Assembly (NCBI RefSeq): GCF_900101865.1
Contig: NZ_FNAH01000005.1
Location: 62,001 to 126,000 of the forward strand
Source of the DNA: Paracoccus isoporae
GTDB taxonomy: Bacteria > Pseudomonadota > Alphaproteobacteria > Rhodobacterales > Rhodobacteraceae
Length of the DNA stretch: 64,000 nt
Direction: 5' to 3'
A program made the position numbers and the translations under genes. Below the pieces are notes generated by a model. It was not told the origin of the DNA. It did no database searches and saw only the letters and a program-made list of their open reading frames with translations. Below are positions 1-8,626 of the stretch, piece by piece. Position 1 is the stretch's first letter. Every line of letters begins with the position of its first letter.

Positions 1-1810
1 GGACATAGATGATGGCCGAGGTGCCGCCCTGTTCGGTCAGCTCGCGCTGCACCCGCATCATTTCCGACCGCTCCTCGATCCGCAGGCCGCCGAACTGGCT
101 GGCGTCGAACTCCTCTTTGGAATCGTGGACCACCACCACCGGATCGACCCCCATCGCCACCAGCTCGCGCGCGATTTGCGGCGCGGTCAGGTCACCCTCA
201 TTGGGCTGGCCGCCGGTCATGGCGACGGCGTCGTTATAGAGGATCTTGTAGGTGATATTGGTCTTGGTGGCGACGGCGTGGCGGATGGCGAGAATGCCGG
301 AATGGTTATAGGTTCCGTCGCCAAGGTTCTGAAAAACATGACCCCTCTTGCTGAACGGCGCTTCCCCGACCCAGTTGGCACCCTCGCCGCCCATCTGGGT
401 GAAGCCGGTCGTCTCGCGGTCCATCCACTGCACCATGTAGTGACAGCCGATCCCGGCATAGGCGCGGCTGCCGTCGGGCACGCGGGTCGAGCTATTATGC
501 GGACAACCCGAGCAATACCAGGGGGTTCTGACCGCAATCTCGGGCGCGTTGTCGGCGCGGCGCGCGGCGGTCAGCTTCTCCAGCCCGGCGCGGATGCCCT
601 CGGTGCCGCGACCTTCCTCGATTAGGATGCCGCCCAGCTTTTCCGCGATCATCACCGGGTCGAGCGCATAGCGCGTCGGGAACACCTCCTCGCCGGTGCG
701 GTCATGGTGCCAGCCGATGACGCGACGGCCATGGCGGTTGTCGAAGATCGCCTCCTTGACCTGCACCTCGATCAGCTTGCGCTTTTCCTCGACCACGATG
801 ACCAGATCCAGCGGCTCGGACCATTCCTGGAAGGTCTTCATGTCCATCGGGAAGGTCTGGCCGATCTTGTAGGTGGTCAGCCCCAGCCGGTCGGCCTCGG
901 CCTCGTCGATGCCCAGCAGGGACAGGGCGTGTACCAGATCCAGCCAGTTCTTGCCCGCCGCGACAAAGCCGATCTTCGCGCCCGGCTTGCCCCAGATCCT
1001 GCGGTCGATCTTGTTGGCGCGCGAAAACGCCTCGGCCGCGAAGCGTTTATAGTCAATCATCCGGGCCTCTTGCAGCACCGGCGTATCGCCCAGACGGATA
1101 TTCAGCCCGCCCTCCGGCATCTCGAATTTCGGGGCCACGAAGTTCAGCCGGAACGGATCGCCATTGACGACCGAGGTCGCCTCGACCGTGTCCTTCATCG
1201 TTTTGAGACCCGTCCACACCCCCGCGAAGCGCGACAGCGCAAAGCCGTAAAGGCCGAAATCCAGGATCTCCTGCACACCGGCCGGCGACAGCACCGGGAT
1301 ATAGGCATCCACCATCGCCCAGTCGGACTGGTGCAGCACGGTCGAGCTTTCGCCGGTATGGTCGTCGCCCATCGCCATGACCACGCCGCCGTGCTGCGAC
1401 GATCCGGCCATATTGCCGTGGCGCATCACGTCGCCGGTGCGGTCCACCCCCGGACCCTTGCCGTACCACAGCGCGAAGACGCCGTCATATTTCCCCTCGC
1501 CGCGCAGTTCGGCCTGCTGGCTGCCCCAGATCGCGGTGGCGGCCAGATCCTCGTTCAGACCGGGCTGGAACAGCACGTTCTCGGCGGAAAGCAGCTTCTC
1601 GGCCTTCATCATCTGCAGATCGACGCCGCCCAGCGGGCTGCCGCGATAGCCGCTGACAAGCCCGGCCGTGTTCAGCCCGGCGGCGGTGTCGCGCGCGTGC
1701 TGCATCAGCATCAGCCGCACGAGCGCCTGCGTGCCGTTCAGCAATACCTGCGATTTCGACAGATCGAAACGATCCGCCAGCGAGAATGACTGGTCCTGTG
1801 GAACCCCCAT
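1..1810 (-). CDS. Indolepyruvate ferredoxin oxidoreductase, fused alpha/beta type (3' end outside window)
   Basis: Family role: oxidative decarboxylation of arylpyruvates or other 2-oxoacids to acyl-CoA with ferredoxin as electron acceptor, in the cytoplasm. The reading frame stays open from the ATG at 1810 to the window edge, giving about 603 residues of a protein usually near 1150. Visible parts are an N-terminal pyruvate:ferredoxin oxidoreductase-like domain (VSGYRGSPLGG near residue 50) and the thiamine-diphosphate region, with CSGCPHN, then GDGTYNHSG, then KEEFDASQFGG close to the edge. A GAGGG Shine-Dalgarno lies 4 nt before the start, which supports it. The gene is divergent from a LysR regulator over 156 bp, the usual layout for a regulator and its target. 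Which oxoacid is used cannot be read from sequence. Confidence 0.9.
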   Translation of the reverse strand, partial: MGVPQDQSFSLADRFDLSKSQVLLNGTQALVRLMLMQHARDTAAGLNTAGLVSGYRGSPLGGVDLQMMKAEKLLSAENVLFQPGLNEDLAATAIWGSQQAELRGEGKYDGVFALWYGKGPGVDRTGDVMRHGNMAGSSQHGGVVMAMGDDHTGESSTVLHQSDWAMVDAYIPVLSPAGVQEILDFGLYGFALSRFAGVWTGLKTMKDTVEATSVVNGDPFRLNFVAPKFEMPEGGLNIRLGDTPVLQEARMIDYKRFAAEAFSRANKIDRRIWGKPGAKIGFVAAGKNWLDLVHALSLLGIDEAEADRLGLTTYKIGQTFPMDMKTFQEWSEPLDLVIVVEEKRKLIEVQVKEAIFDNRHGRRVIGWHHDRTGEEVFPTRYALDPVMIAEKLGGILIEEGRGTEGIRAGLEKLTAARRADNAPEIAVRTPWYCSGCPHNSSTRVPDGSRAYAGIGCHYMVQWMDRETTGFTQMGGEGANWVGEAPFSKRGHVFQNLGDGTYNHSGILAIRHAVATKTNITYKILYNDAVAMTGGQPNEGDLTAPQIARELVAMGVDPVVVVHDSKEEFDASQFGGLRIEERSEMMRVQRELTEQGGTSAIIYV

Positions 1811-1850
1811 CTGGCCCTCCCTGCTCGAGTGGTGGTTGCGGTCATTATAC

Positions 1851-1865
1851 GTCAGCAAAGCTGAC
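1851..1865. promoter_or_regulatory. Perfect palindrome in the divergent oxidoreductase/LysR promoter region
   Basis: GTCAGC-AAA-GCTGAC is a perfect 15-bp inverted repeat. It contains a T-N11-A core (TCAGCAAAGCTGA), the general form of LysR-type operators. It sits 41 bp upstream of the oxidoreductase start and about 100 bp upstream of the lysR start, so one site could serve activation and autoregulation. The identity of the bound protein is inference. Confidence 0.55.
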
Positions 1866-1966
1866 CCACAAAGGGAAAACTCTCTTTTCGCATATGTTGC
1901 CGAAAATCCCGTGAGCGCGTAAGAGTTGCAACGATTGCATGGCTCGCGGGACAGAAAGACACAGAG

Positions 1967-2866
1967 ATGGATTGGGACAAGCTGCGCATTTTCCATGCGG
2001 TCGCTGATGCCGGCAGCCTGACCCATGCCGGCGATTCGCTGCGCCTGTCGCAATCCGCCGTCAGCCGCCAGATCCGCGGGCTGGAGGATCAACTCGGCGT
2101 GACCCTGTTTCACCGGCATGCGCGCGGGCTGATCCTGACCGAGCAGGGGGAACTGCTGTTTTCCGCCACCGCCGAGATGGCGCGCAAGCTCGACATGGCC
2201 GAGGCACGCATCCGCGACACCGAAGAACAGGTGATGGGCGAGCTGAAAGTCACCACCGCCACCGGCTTCGGCACGCTGTGGCTGGTGCCGCGCCTGAACA
2301 AGCTCTACTCGCTCTATCCCGATCTCAAGATCAACCTGATCCTGGAAGAGCGGGTCATGGACCTGCCCATGCGCGAGGCCGATGTGGCGATCCGCATGAA
2401 GGAGCCCAGCCAGTCGGACCTGATCCGCCGGCGGCTGCTGAACATCCGCATGCGGCTCTATGCCACCCGCAACTACCTGACCGAGGCCGGCCGCCCGTCC
2501 AGCGTGCCCGACCTGGCGCGGCACCGGGTGATCTGCCAGGATCCGGCCGTGCCGCAGGTCTCGGCGGGCAAACTGTTGGTGCAGCAATTGCTGGAAAGCC
2601 ATCCGCGCTCTCTGTTGATGGTGAACAATTATTTCGGCGTGTTGCAGGCGGTGCTGAACGAGGTGGGGATCGGGGTTCTGCCCGATTACCTGACCGCCGA
2701 TTTCCCCGAGCTGGTGCGGGTCTTCGACGATGTCGAATCCGCCGAGGTGCCGGTCTTCCTGGCTTTCCCCGAGGAACTGCGCGGCTCGCGCCGGGTGGTA
2801 GCGTTCCGCGATTTCGTCGTGGACGAGATCCAAGCCTATCGCAAATCGCAAAGCACCGCGGCCTGA
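1967..2866 (+). CDS. LysR-family transcriptional regulator
   Basis: DNA-binding regulator of 299 residues, normal for LysR. Residues 1-60 form the winged helix-turn-helix (LRLSQSAVSRQIRGLE recognition region, followed by LFHRHARGLILTEQG), and residues 90-290 are the periplasmic-binding-protein-like effector domain. It is transcribed away from the indolepyruvate oxidoreductase gene, with a perfect palindrome between them, which suggests but does not prove that it controls that gene. The effector is unknown. No strong ribosome binding site precedes the ATG, but the start agrees with the family's conserved MDWDKLRIF beginning. Confidence 0.92.
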   Translation: MDWDKLRIFHAVADAGSLTHAGDSLRLSQSAVSRQIRGLEDQLGVTLFHRHARGLILTEQGELLFSATAEMARKLDMAEARIRDTEEQVMGELKVTTATGFGTLWLVPRLNKLYSLYPDLKINLILEERVMDLPMREADVAIRMKEPSQSDLIRRRLLNIRMRLYATRNYLTEAGRPSSVPDLARHRVICQDPAVPQVSAGKLLVQQLLESHPRSLLMVNNYFGVLQAVLNEVGIGVLPDYLTADFPELVRVFDDVESAEVPVFLAFPEELRGSRRVVAFRDFVVDEIQAYRKSQSTAA

Positions 2867-2978
2867 CAGGGGCGGGCGGTCTCACGGATTTATGTGCCGA
2901 TGCGGCACTGCGCCGCGTCGCCGGAAGATGGTCTCTCGCGCGGCTCTGGGGTAGGGTTTCCGTGCAAGGGAGCCTGAC

Positions 2979-4940
2979 ATGATCGCCGAGCTTGGACATT
3001 TCGCCCTCATCCTCGCCTTCGCGGTGGCGCTGTTTCAGTCCAGCGTGCCGCTGATCGGCGCGGCAAAGGGCTGGCCTGCCTGGATGGAGGCCGCGCGCCC
3101 GGCCGCCCTGGCGCAGTTCGGGCTGGTGGGGGTCTCCTTCGCGGCGCTGACCGTGGCCTTCGTGACCTCGGATTTCTCGGTCGCGCTCGTCTATCAGAAT
3201 TCGCATTCCGCCAAGCCGATGATCTACAAGATCTCCGGCGTCTGGGGCAATCACGAAGGCTCGATGCTGCTCTGGGTGCTGATCCTGGCGCTGTTCGGGG
3301 CCTGTGCGGCGGCGTTCGGCGCCCAGCTTCCGCCCAGCCTGCGGGCGCGGGTGCTCTCGGTGCAGGCGGCGATCGGTGCGGCGTTTTATGCCTTCATCAT
3401 CTTCACCTCGAACCCGTTCACCCGGCTGGAGGTGCCGCCCTTTGACGGGCTCGACCTGAACCCGCTCTTGCAGGACCCCGGCCTGGCCTTCCACCCGCCG
3501 TTTCTCTATCTCGGTTATGTCGGGCTGAGCATGGCGTTTTCCTTTGCCGTGGCCGCGCTGATCGAGGGGCGCGTGGATGCGGCCTGGGCGCGGTGGGTGC
3601 GGCCCTGGACGCTGGCGGCCTGGATGTTTCTGACCATCGGCATCGCGCTCGGCTCGTGGTGGGCCTATTACGAGCTGGGCTGGGGCGGGTTCTGGTTCTG
3701 GGATCCAGTCGAGAATGCCAGCTTCATGCCCTGGCTGCTGGCCGCGGCCCTGCTGCATTCCGCCATCGTCGTCGAGAAGCGCGAGGTGCTGAAAAGCTGG
3801 ACCATCCTGCTGGCGATCATGGCCTTCGGCTTCTCGCTGATCGGCACCTTCATCGTGCGCTCGGGCGTGCTGACCTCGGTGCACAGCTTCGCCTCGGACC
3901 CGGCGCGGGGCGTGTTCATCCTGGCGATCCTGGCCGCCTTTGTCGGCGGGGCGCTGACGCTGTTTGCGGCGCGGGCGGGTTCCATGCAGGCCAAGGCGGT
4001 CTTCGCGCCTGTCTCGCGCGAGGGGATGCTGATCGTGAACAACCTGCTGCTGGCGGTCGCGGCCTTCGTGGTGTTCATCGGCACGGTCTGGCCGCTGCTG
4101 GCCGAGCTGTTCTTTGACCGCAAGCTGTCTGTCGGCCCGCCGTTCTTCGAGAAAGCCTTTACCCCCTTCATGGTCGGGCTGGCGCTGATCCTGCCCGTCG
4201 GCGCGCTGATCCCCTGGAAGCGCGGCCAGATGCGCCGCGTGCTGCGGCCTCTGCGCGGCGCAGCGGTCCTGGCCGTCGCCGTGATGCTGCTGGTCTTCGC
4301 GCTCTCCACGGGCAACTCCGCGCTGGCGGTGATCGGCGCGGGGCTGGGGTCATGGCTGGTCTTCGGGGCTGCGGCGGAGTTGTGGTTCCGCACCGGCAGA
4401 TCCGGCCTGTCCCGGCTGGCCCGGCTGCCCCGCGCCGATTGGGGCAAGGCCGTCGCCCATGCCGGGCTGGGCGTAACCTTCATCGGGGTCAGCCTGCTGA
4501 TGGCCTGGCAGGTGGAGGATATCCGCACCGTACAGATCGGAGAGGATTACGAGCTCGCCGGATACCTGATCACGCTGGACGCGGTCGAGGAGGTGCCGGG
4601 GCCGAACTATGTCTCGACCATGGCCACGATGACCGTGGCACGGGGCGGTGAGGCCGTGGCCGTGCTGCGCCCCGAGAAGCGGATCTATCCGGTGCAAGCC
4701 ATGCCCACCACCGAGGCCGCGATCAGCAGCGGGCTGATGCGCGACATCTACCTGGTCATCGGCGATCCGCAGCAGGGCGGGGGCTGGGCGGTGCGCAGCT
4801 ATCTCAAGCCCTTTGCCAACTGGATCTGGCTGGGCTGCATGATGATGGCGGCGGGCGGCCTCATCAGCCTGTCCGATCGCCGCTACCGCGTGGCGGCCGG
4901 GGCGGGGCGGCGCAAGGCGGCGGAGGTGCCGGCAGAATGA
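2979..4940 (+). CDS. ccmF: Cytochrome c heme lyase subunit CcmF (Ccl1)
   Basis: Inner-membrane core of the system I cytochrome c maturation machinery. It takes heme from CcmE and, with CcmH, ligates it to apocytochrome c in the periplasm. The protein has 653 residues, typical length, with many hydrophobic segments. The GNHEGSMLLW motif is near residue 90 and the tryptophan-rich WWD heme-handling segment (WGGFWFWDPVEN) is at about residues 235-247. GGGAG lies just before the ATG. Its stop overlaps the ccmH start by 4 nt (ATGA). The ccmF-ccmH pair matches the ccl1-ccl2 arrangement known in Rhodobacter. ccmE, ccmG and ccmI are not in the window. Confidence 0.95.
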   Translation: MIAELGHFALILAFAVALFQSSVPLIGAAKGWPAWMEAARPAALAQFGLVGVSFAALTVAFVTSDFSVALVYQNSHSAKPMIYKISGVWGNHEGSMLLWVLILALFGACAAAFGAQLPPSLRARVLSVQAAIGAAFYAFIIFTSNPFTRLEVPPFDGLDLNPLLQDPGLAFHPPFLYLGYVGLSMAFSFAVAALIEGRVDAAWARWVRPWTLAAWMFLTIGIALGSWWAYYELGWGGFWFWDPVENASFMPWLLAAALLHSAIVVEKREVLKSWTILLAIMAFGFSLIGTFIVRSGVLTSVHSFASDPARGVFILAILAAFVGGALTLFAARAGSMQAKAVFAPVSREGMLIVNNLLLAVAAFVVFIGTVWPLLAELFFDRKLSVGPPFFEKAFTPFMVGLALILPVGALIPWKRGQMRRVLRPLRGAAVLAVAVMLLVFALSTGNSALAVIGAGLGSWLVFGAAAELWFRTGRSGLSRLARLPRADWGKAVAHAGLGVTFIGVSLLMAWQVEDIRTVQIGEDYELAGYLITLDAVEEVPGPNYVSTMATMTVARGGEAVAVLRPEKRIYPVQAMPTTEAAISSGLMRDIYLVIGDPQQGGGWAVRSYLKPFANWIWLGCMMMAAGGLISLSDRRYRVAAGAGRRKAAEVPAE

Positions 4941-5401
4941 GGATTCCGTCCGCCGCCCTGCTGTCACTGGCGCTGATCTGCGGTCCGGTGCTGGCGGTTC
5001 AGCCCGACGAGGTGCTGGACGATCCGGCGCTCGAGGCGCGGGCGCGCGACATCTCGCAGGATCTGCGCTGCCCGGTCTGCCAGGGTGAGAATATCGACGA
5101 ATCCAATGCCGCGATCAGCCGCGACCTGCGGCTCTATGTGCGCGAGCGGCTGACCGAGGGCGACAGCGATGCCGAGGTGGTCGAGGCGGTGACCGACCGT
5201 TTCGGCGAGTTCGTGCTGTTCGCGCCGCGCATGACCGGCGGCAATCTGATCCTGTATCTGGCCGGTCCGCTGATGGCGATCCTTGCCGCGTTTCTGGGCT
5301 GGCGCTTCGTCGCCGCGCGCCGCGCCGCGCCGGGGGCCGCGGCAGAGCAGCCGCTGAGCCCGGAGGAACAGGCCCGTCTGGACGAGATCCTGCGCCGCTG
5401 A
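4937..5401 (+). CDS. ccmH: Cytochrome c maturation thiol oxidoreductase CcmH (Ccl2)
   Basis: Membrane-anchored periplasmic protein that keeps the CXXCH thiols of apocytochrome c reduced and hands the protein to the CcmF ligase. It has 154 residues: a signal peptide cleaved near residue 20 (PVLA), the redox motif RCPVCQ with Cys45 and Cys48, and one transmembrane anchor at about residues 100-122. The C-terminus is short and charged (EEQARLDEILRR). This is the short form, without the TPR domain found in fused CcmH/CcmI proteins. It overlaps ccmF by 4 nt, so the two are translationally coupled. Confidence 0.95.
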   Translation: MRIPSAALLSLALICGPVLAVQPDEVLDDPALEARARDISQDLRCPVCQGENIDESNAAISRDLRLYVRERLTEGDSDAEVVEAVTDRFGEFVLFAPRMTGGNLILYLAGPLMAILAAFLGWRFVAARRAAPGAAAEQPLSPEEQARLDEILRR

Positions 5402-5533
5402 GATCCTTCATGTCTAAGGCACAGTCGCGCCGGTTTCTCTGCAAGCCGGGCAAGCCACGGCTCATGACGCGACGGCGGGGGTTTCCACCCGCCCGGCGCC
5501 TTGCCATTCTGCGCGCCAACCCAGGAGGATCCC

Positions 5534-6304
5534 ATGGCATTCGAGACCATCACGTTTTCGCAGCAATCCGGCATCGCCACGCTGATGCTGAACCGCCCGC
5601 AGGTGATGAACGCGCTGAACACCCAGATGCGGGCCGAGATCACGCAGGCGCTCGGCAGCATCGGCGAGGATGTGCGCTGCGTGGTGATGACCGGGGCTGG
5701 GGCCGGGTTCTGCTCGGGTCAGGATCTCAGCGACGCGGCCGCCGCCGGCGATATCGAGGGGACGCTGCGCCGGGAATATGAGCCGATGCTGCGCGCGGTG
5801 ATCGAGTGCCGCGCGCCGGTGATCGCGGCCGTGAACGGGGTGGCCGCCGGGGCCGGGGCCAATCTGGCACTTGTCGCGGATGTGGTGATCGCGGTGGAAA
5901 GCGCCTATTTCACCCAGGCCTTCACCAAGATCGGGCTGATCCCCGATGCGGGCGGCACCTGGATCCTGCCGCGGCTGGTGGGCAATGCGCGCGCCATGGG
6001 CATGATGCTGTTCGCCGACAAGATCCCGGCGCGCCAGGCCGCCGATTGGGGGATGATCTGGCAGGCCGTGCCGGAGGCGGAGTTCGTCGAGACCGTGCAG
6101 GACCGCGCGCGTCACCTGGCGCAAGGCGCGACATCGGCCTTCCTGTCGGTGCGCCGCGCGGTGCGCGAATCCGGCGCGAATGACTTCGCGGCCCAGCTCG
6201 AGCTGGAGGCGGAACTGCAGGGCCAGGCCGGGCGCAGCGCCGATTTCCGCGAAGGCGTCGCGGCCTTCCTGCAAAAGCGCGCCCCGAAATTCACCGGCCG
6301 CTGA
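5534..6304 (+). CDS. Enoyl-CoA hydratase/isomerase, PaaG-like
   Basis: Crotonase-fold cytoplasmic enzyme of 256 residues acting on enoyl-CoA esters. The start at 5534 has AGGAGG placed correctly upstream; an upstream in-frame ATG at 5501 is not supported. Oxyanion-hole segments are GAGAGFCSGQDLSD (residues 54-67) and NGVAAGAGANLAL (101-113). The residue aligned with the first hydratase glutamate is Asn110, while Asp138 in IPDAGGT is kept. This pattern is known from PaaG-type isomerases (oxepin-CoA forming, phenylacetate catabolism) rather than plain hydratases. No other paa gene is nearby, so the pathway is uncertain. It follows ccmH after 132 bp and is convergent with nadD. Confidence 0.85.
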   Translation: MAFETITFSQQSGIATLMLNRPQVMNALNTQMRAEITQALGSIGEDVRCVVMTGAGAGFCSGQDLSDAAAAGDIEGTLRREYEPMLRAVIECRAPVIAAVNGVAAGAGANLALVADVVIAVESAYFTQAFTKIGLIPDAGGTWILPRLVGNARAMGMMLFADKIPARQAADWGMIWQAVPEAEFVETVQDRARHLAQGATSAFLSVRRAVRESGANDFAAQLELEAELQGQAGRSADFREGVAAFLQKRAPKFTGR

Positions 6305-6330
6305 CCTGCTGCCGGATCCGGGCCGCCGGA

Positions 6331-6978
6331 TCAGGGCCGGTCGGGCGGCGTTCCGTCCCCCGCCGCCCGCGCCGCGTCCTGCCGGTTGATGCGGGCGGCG
6401 CGGATCGCCGTTGACGAGGCATTCGACATCGGCATGTTCACCATCACCCAGGCCGGCGGCACCGCACCGCCCAGCCGTTCGCTCTCATCCTCGGGCAGCC
6501 GGTCGCGCGCCATGATCCGCGCCGCTTTCGACAGCCGCGCCCGCAGCCGCGTGCCGGGCCGTGCCAGCACCCCGATGGGCACCCGCGCCGCGATCTCCCG
6601 CCAGCGTTCCCACTGGCCGAACTGCACGAGATTGTCCGACCCCATCAGCCAGACGAAACGCTGCTGCGGATAGAGGCGCTGCAACGCCGCAATCGTCTCC
6701 ACCGTCAGCCTGGTGTTCAGCCGCGCCTCGATCCCCGTCACCACCACGCGCGGATCGTCCATGACGCGGCTTGCATGGGCCACGCGCTCGGCCAGCGGGG
6801 CGGGCTGGCGCGATTTCAGGGGATTGCCGGGCGTGACCAGCCACCAGACCCGGTCCAGCCCGAACCGCTTCAGCGCCTCTTCGGTCAGCCGGACATGGCC
6901 CTCATGCGCGGGATCGAAGGAGCCGCCCAGAAGGCCGATGCGCTGACCCGGCGCGGCGATGGGAAAACCTTGTCTCAT
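6331..6978 (-). CDS. nadD: Nicotinate-nucleotide adenylyltransferase
   Basis: NAD biosynthesis: transfers AMP from ATP to nicotinate mononucleotide to give deamido-NAD. The protein has 215 residues. It carries the nucleotidyltransferase P-loop [11 protein letters not shown] (residues about 18-28, with the HxxH-like pair) and the C-terminal SSTAIR motif (the family's ISSTxIR). Length fits the family. Its 3' end converges on the enoyl-CoA hydratase with a 26-bp gap. Upstream lies a 622-bp gap. No rsfS, proA or obg neighbour is present, although these often accompany nadD in other bacteria. Confidence 0.93.
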   Translation of the reverse strand: MRQGFPIAAPGQRIGLLGGSFDPAHEGHVRLTEEALKRFGLDRVWWLVTPGNPLKSRQPAPLAERVAHASRVMDDPRVVVTGIEARLNTRLTVETIAALQRLYPQQRFVWLMGSDNLVQFGQWERWREIAARVPIGVLARPGTRLRARLSKAARIMARDRLPEDESERLGGAVPPAWVMVNMPMSNASSTAIRAARINRQDAARAAGDGTPPDRP

Positions 6979-7600
6979 CGGGCCGGTCTAGGCCGGGCGC
7001 GGTGCAGGCTCAAGCCCAAGCGGGCGGCGGGGAAGGCCGCTCGGGTCGAATGGCCGCGCCGTGGGGGCTTTCCTGCGCGTGACCGCCGCACCGGTCACAT
7101 GGTGGCCGGGAGGCGCTGACGAGACCTCCGTTGATGTGTCAAGCCGGTCCGGGCACGGCAGAACGCGAGGCCGGACTGTTGCGCCAGGCCCATATGCGCG
7201 TCCCGGCGCCCGATGTGACGACCTGGTCCGACTTTGCCCGTTCGGACCGGGCGCATTGAGCGCGCCGCTCGTCGCGATCCGATCTGCGAGGCGCGCTGTT
7301 CGACCGGCCATGCGGATCATGTGCCACGCGTAGAGCGCCGCACCGGCGACATGTCGGTCAGGGGCCGTGCCCGATCGTTTTGTTAGGGCGATGTCTCGAC
7401 TCGGGCAGGCTGTCGCTGCATGGCTTCGCCGGAGGCGTTCGCTTTGATGCGGCATGACGGTTGCCGCGAAGCCTGATCCGGTGGTCCTTGTCGTTTGCCT
7501 GCGTCCGATGCGCGCCCTCTCGCCCGACGCTCCGCCAGTCTCTGGCCCGGCTGCTGCCGCAGTTGGCGGGACCGATGCTCGACCCGTTCGCGCCCGCCGG
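6979..7600. other. 622-bp intergenic gap between nadD and the diguanylate cyclase gene
   Basis: No convincing gene is seen on either strand. The open frames across it begin inside neighbouring genes in the wrong frame, or have arginine/proline/alanine-rich translations without domain features. The stretch should contain the nadD promoter and the end of the diguanylate cyclase transcript. I could not pick out a clear -35/-10 pair or a stem followed by a T-run. It is one of the longest gaps in a densely packed region. Confidence 0.6.
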
Positions 7601-8626
7601 CTACGCCCCGCCGGCGTCTCCCGCGCAGTCGTCGCCGGGGCAGTGGATATGCATCCGGCCCCGGCCGTCGCGCTTGGCGGTGTAGAGCGCCGCATCCGCG
7701 TCCGACAGGATCTGCTCGGCGGTCAGCTCGTCATAGCGTTCCGACAGGGCCGCGCCGATGCTGGCCGAGACCTGGCACAGATTCGCATCGAAACGGATCG
7801 GCTGCTGGATGGAAGCGATCATCCGCCGCCCGAGCTGACGCAGCGCCGTCTCCGAGGTCAGCGCCGGCAACAGGATCAGGAACTCGTCGCCGCCGATCCG
7901 GGCCAGGCTGTCCTCGGCCCGTGTCTCCTGGCGCAGGATCTCGGCCAGGCGGCGCAGCACCGCGTCGCCCGCGGCATGGCCGAAGCGGTCATTGACCTGC
8001 TTGAACCAGTCGAGATCGATCTGCAGCACCGAGAATTCCTGCCGCCGCCCCTCCGGCGCGCGTCGCGCCTCGATCGCCAGGCTGAAGGCCAGCTCGAAGC
8101 CGCGCCGGTTCAGAAGCCCGGTCAGCGGATCGGTGAAGGCCTGCATCTCCGCCGTCTCGCGGGCCTGTTCCAGGTGATGGCTGTGCCGCGCCAGCTCGGC
8201 CCGGATCGCCTGGCTGGACTTGTGCAGATACATGATCTCGATGGCCAGCTCGTTGGCGGCGAAATCCGCGTCGGTCAGATCATAGCGCGCGACGGCGTCG
8301 ATCACCCCGATCCCGAATCCCAGATTGATGAGCACCGCGTCGGCGGGCAGGATCATGGCCTCGCCCCGGAGCGGGGGCAGATCGCTGTCACGCAGGCCAA
8401 GGAAAACCCGCTCGCCGCTGCGGGCGGCGGCAATGATGGCGGGGATCAGCAGGGCATCGGGCGGGGCGCGGCGCAGCTCGAACGCGGTGGCGACGTGGCG
8501 CGCGCGCCCGATCAGCTTGCGCAGCGTCGGCCCGCAGGACAGGATCGCGCCGTTCTCGTCGATCTGCAGATGCATCGGCATCAGCGCCGCCAGCCGCTCC
8601 ACCGCGATGGCGCGGCCACCGCCCAT
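7601..8626 (-). CDS. Diguanylate cyclase with N-terminal HNOBA-like domain
   Basis: Makes cyclic di-GMP from two GTP. The protein has 341 residues. Residues 1-115 resemble the heme-NO-binding-associated (HNOBA) domain (MPMHLQIDENGAILSCG); a helical linker spans about 125-160; the GGDEF domain covers about 165-330. The active motif GGDEF is intact at 245-249. The product-inhibition site RxxD (RAED, 236-239) stands exactly five residues before it, so feedback inhibition is likely. The start overlaps the stop of the upstream H-NOX gene by 1 nt, indicating a coupled sensor/effector pair. H-NOX control of c-di-GMP turnover is known in several proteobacteria. No transmembrane segment is seen. Confidence 0.9.
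   Translation of the reverse strand: MGGGRAIAVERLAALMPMHLQIDENGAILSCGPTLRKLIGRARHVATAFELRRAPPDALLIPAIIAAARSGERVFLGLRDSDLPPLRGEAMILPADAVLINLGFGIGVIDAVARYDLTDADFAANELAIEIMYLHKSSQAIRAELARHSHHLEQARETAEMQAFTDPLTGLLNRRGFELAFSLAIEARRAPEGRRQEFSVLQIDLDWFKQVNDRFGHAAGDAVLRRLAEILRQETRAEDSLARIGGDEFLILLPALTSETALRQLGRRMIASIQQPIRFDANLCQVSASIGAALSERYDELTAEQILSDADAALYTAKRDGRGRMHIHCPGDDCAGDAGGA

Noticed and set aside
704..1789. 361-residue plus-strand frame opposite the indolepyruvate oxidoreductase gene
   Set aside because: The minus strand holds the real gene with thiamine-diphosphate motifs; the plus-strand frame is its shadow.
6988..7695. Arg/Pro/Thr-rich 235-residue minus-strand frame in the gap beside nadD
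   Set aside because: It starts inside the diguanylate cyclase gene in another frame, has no ribosome site and no recognisable features.
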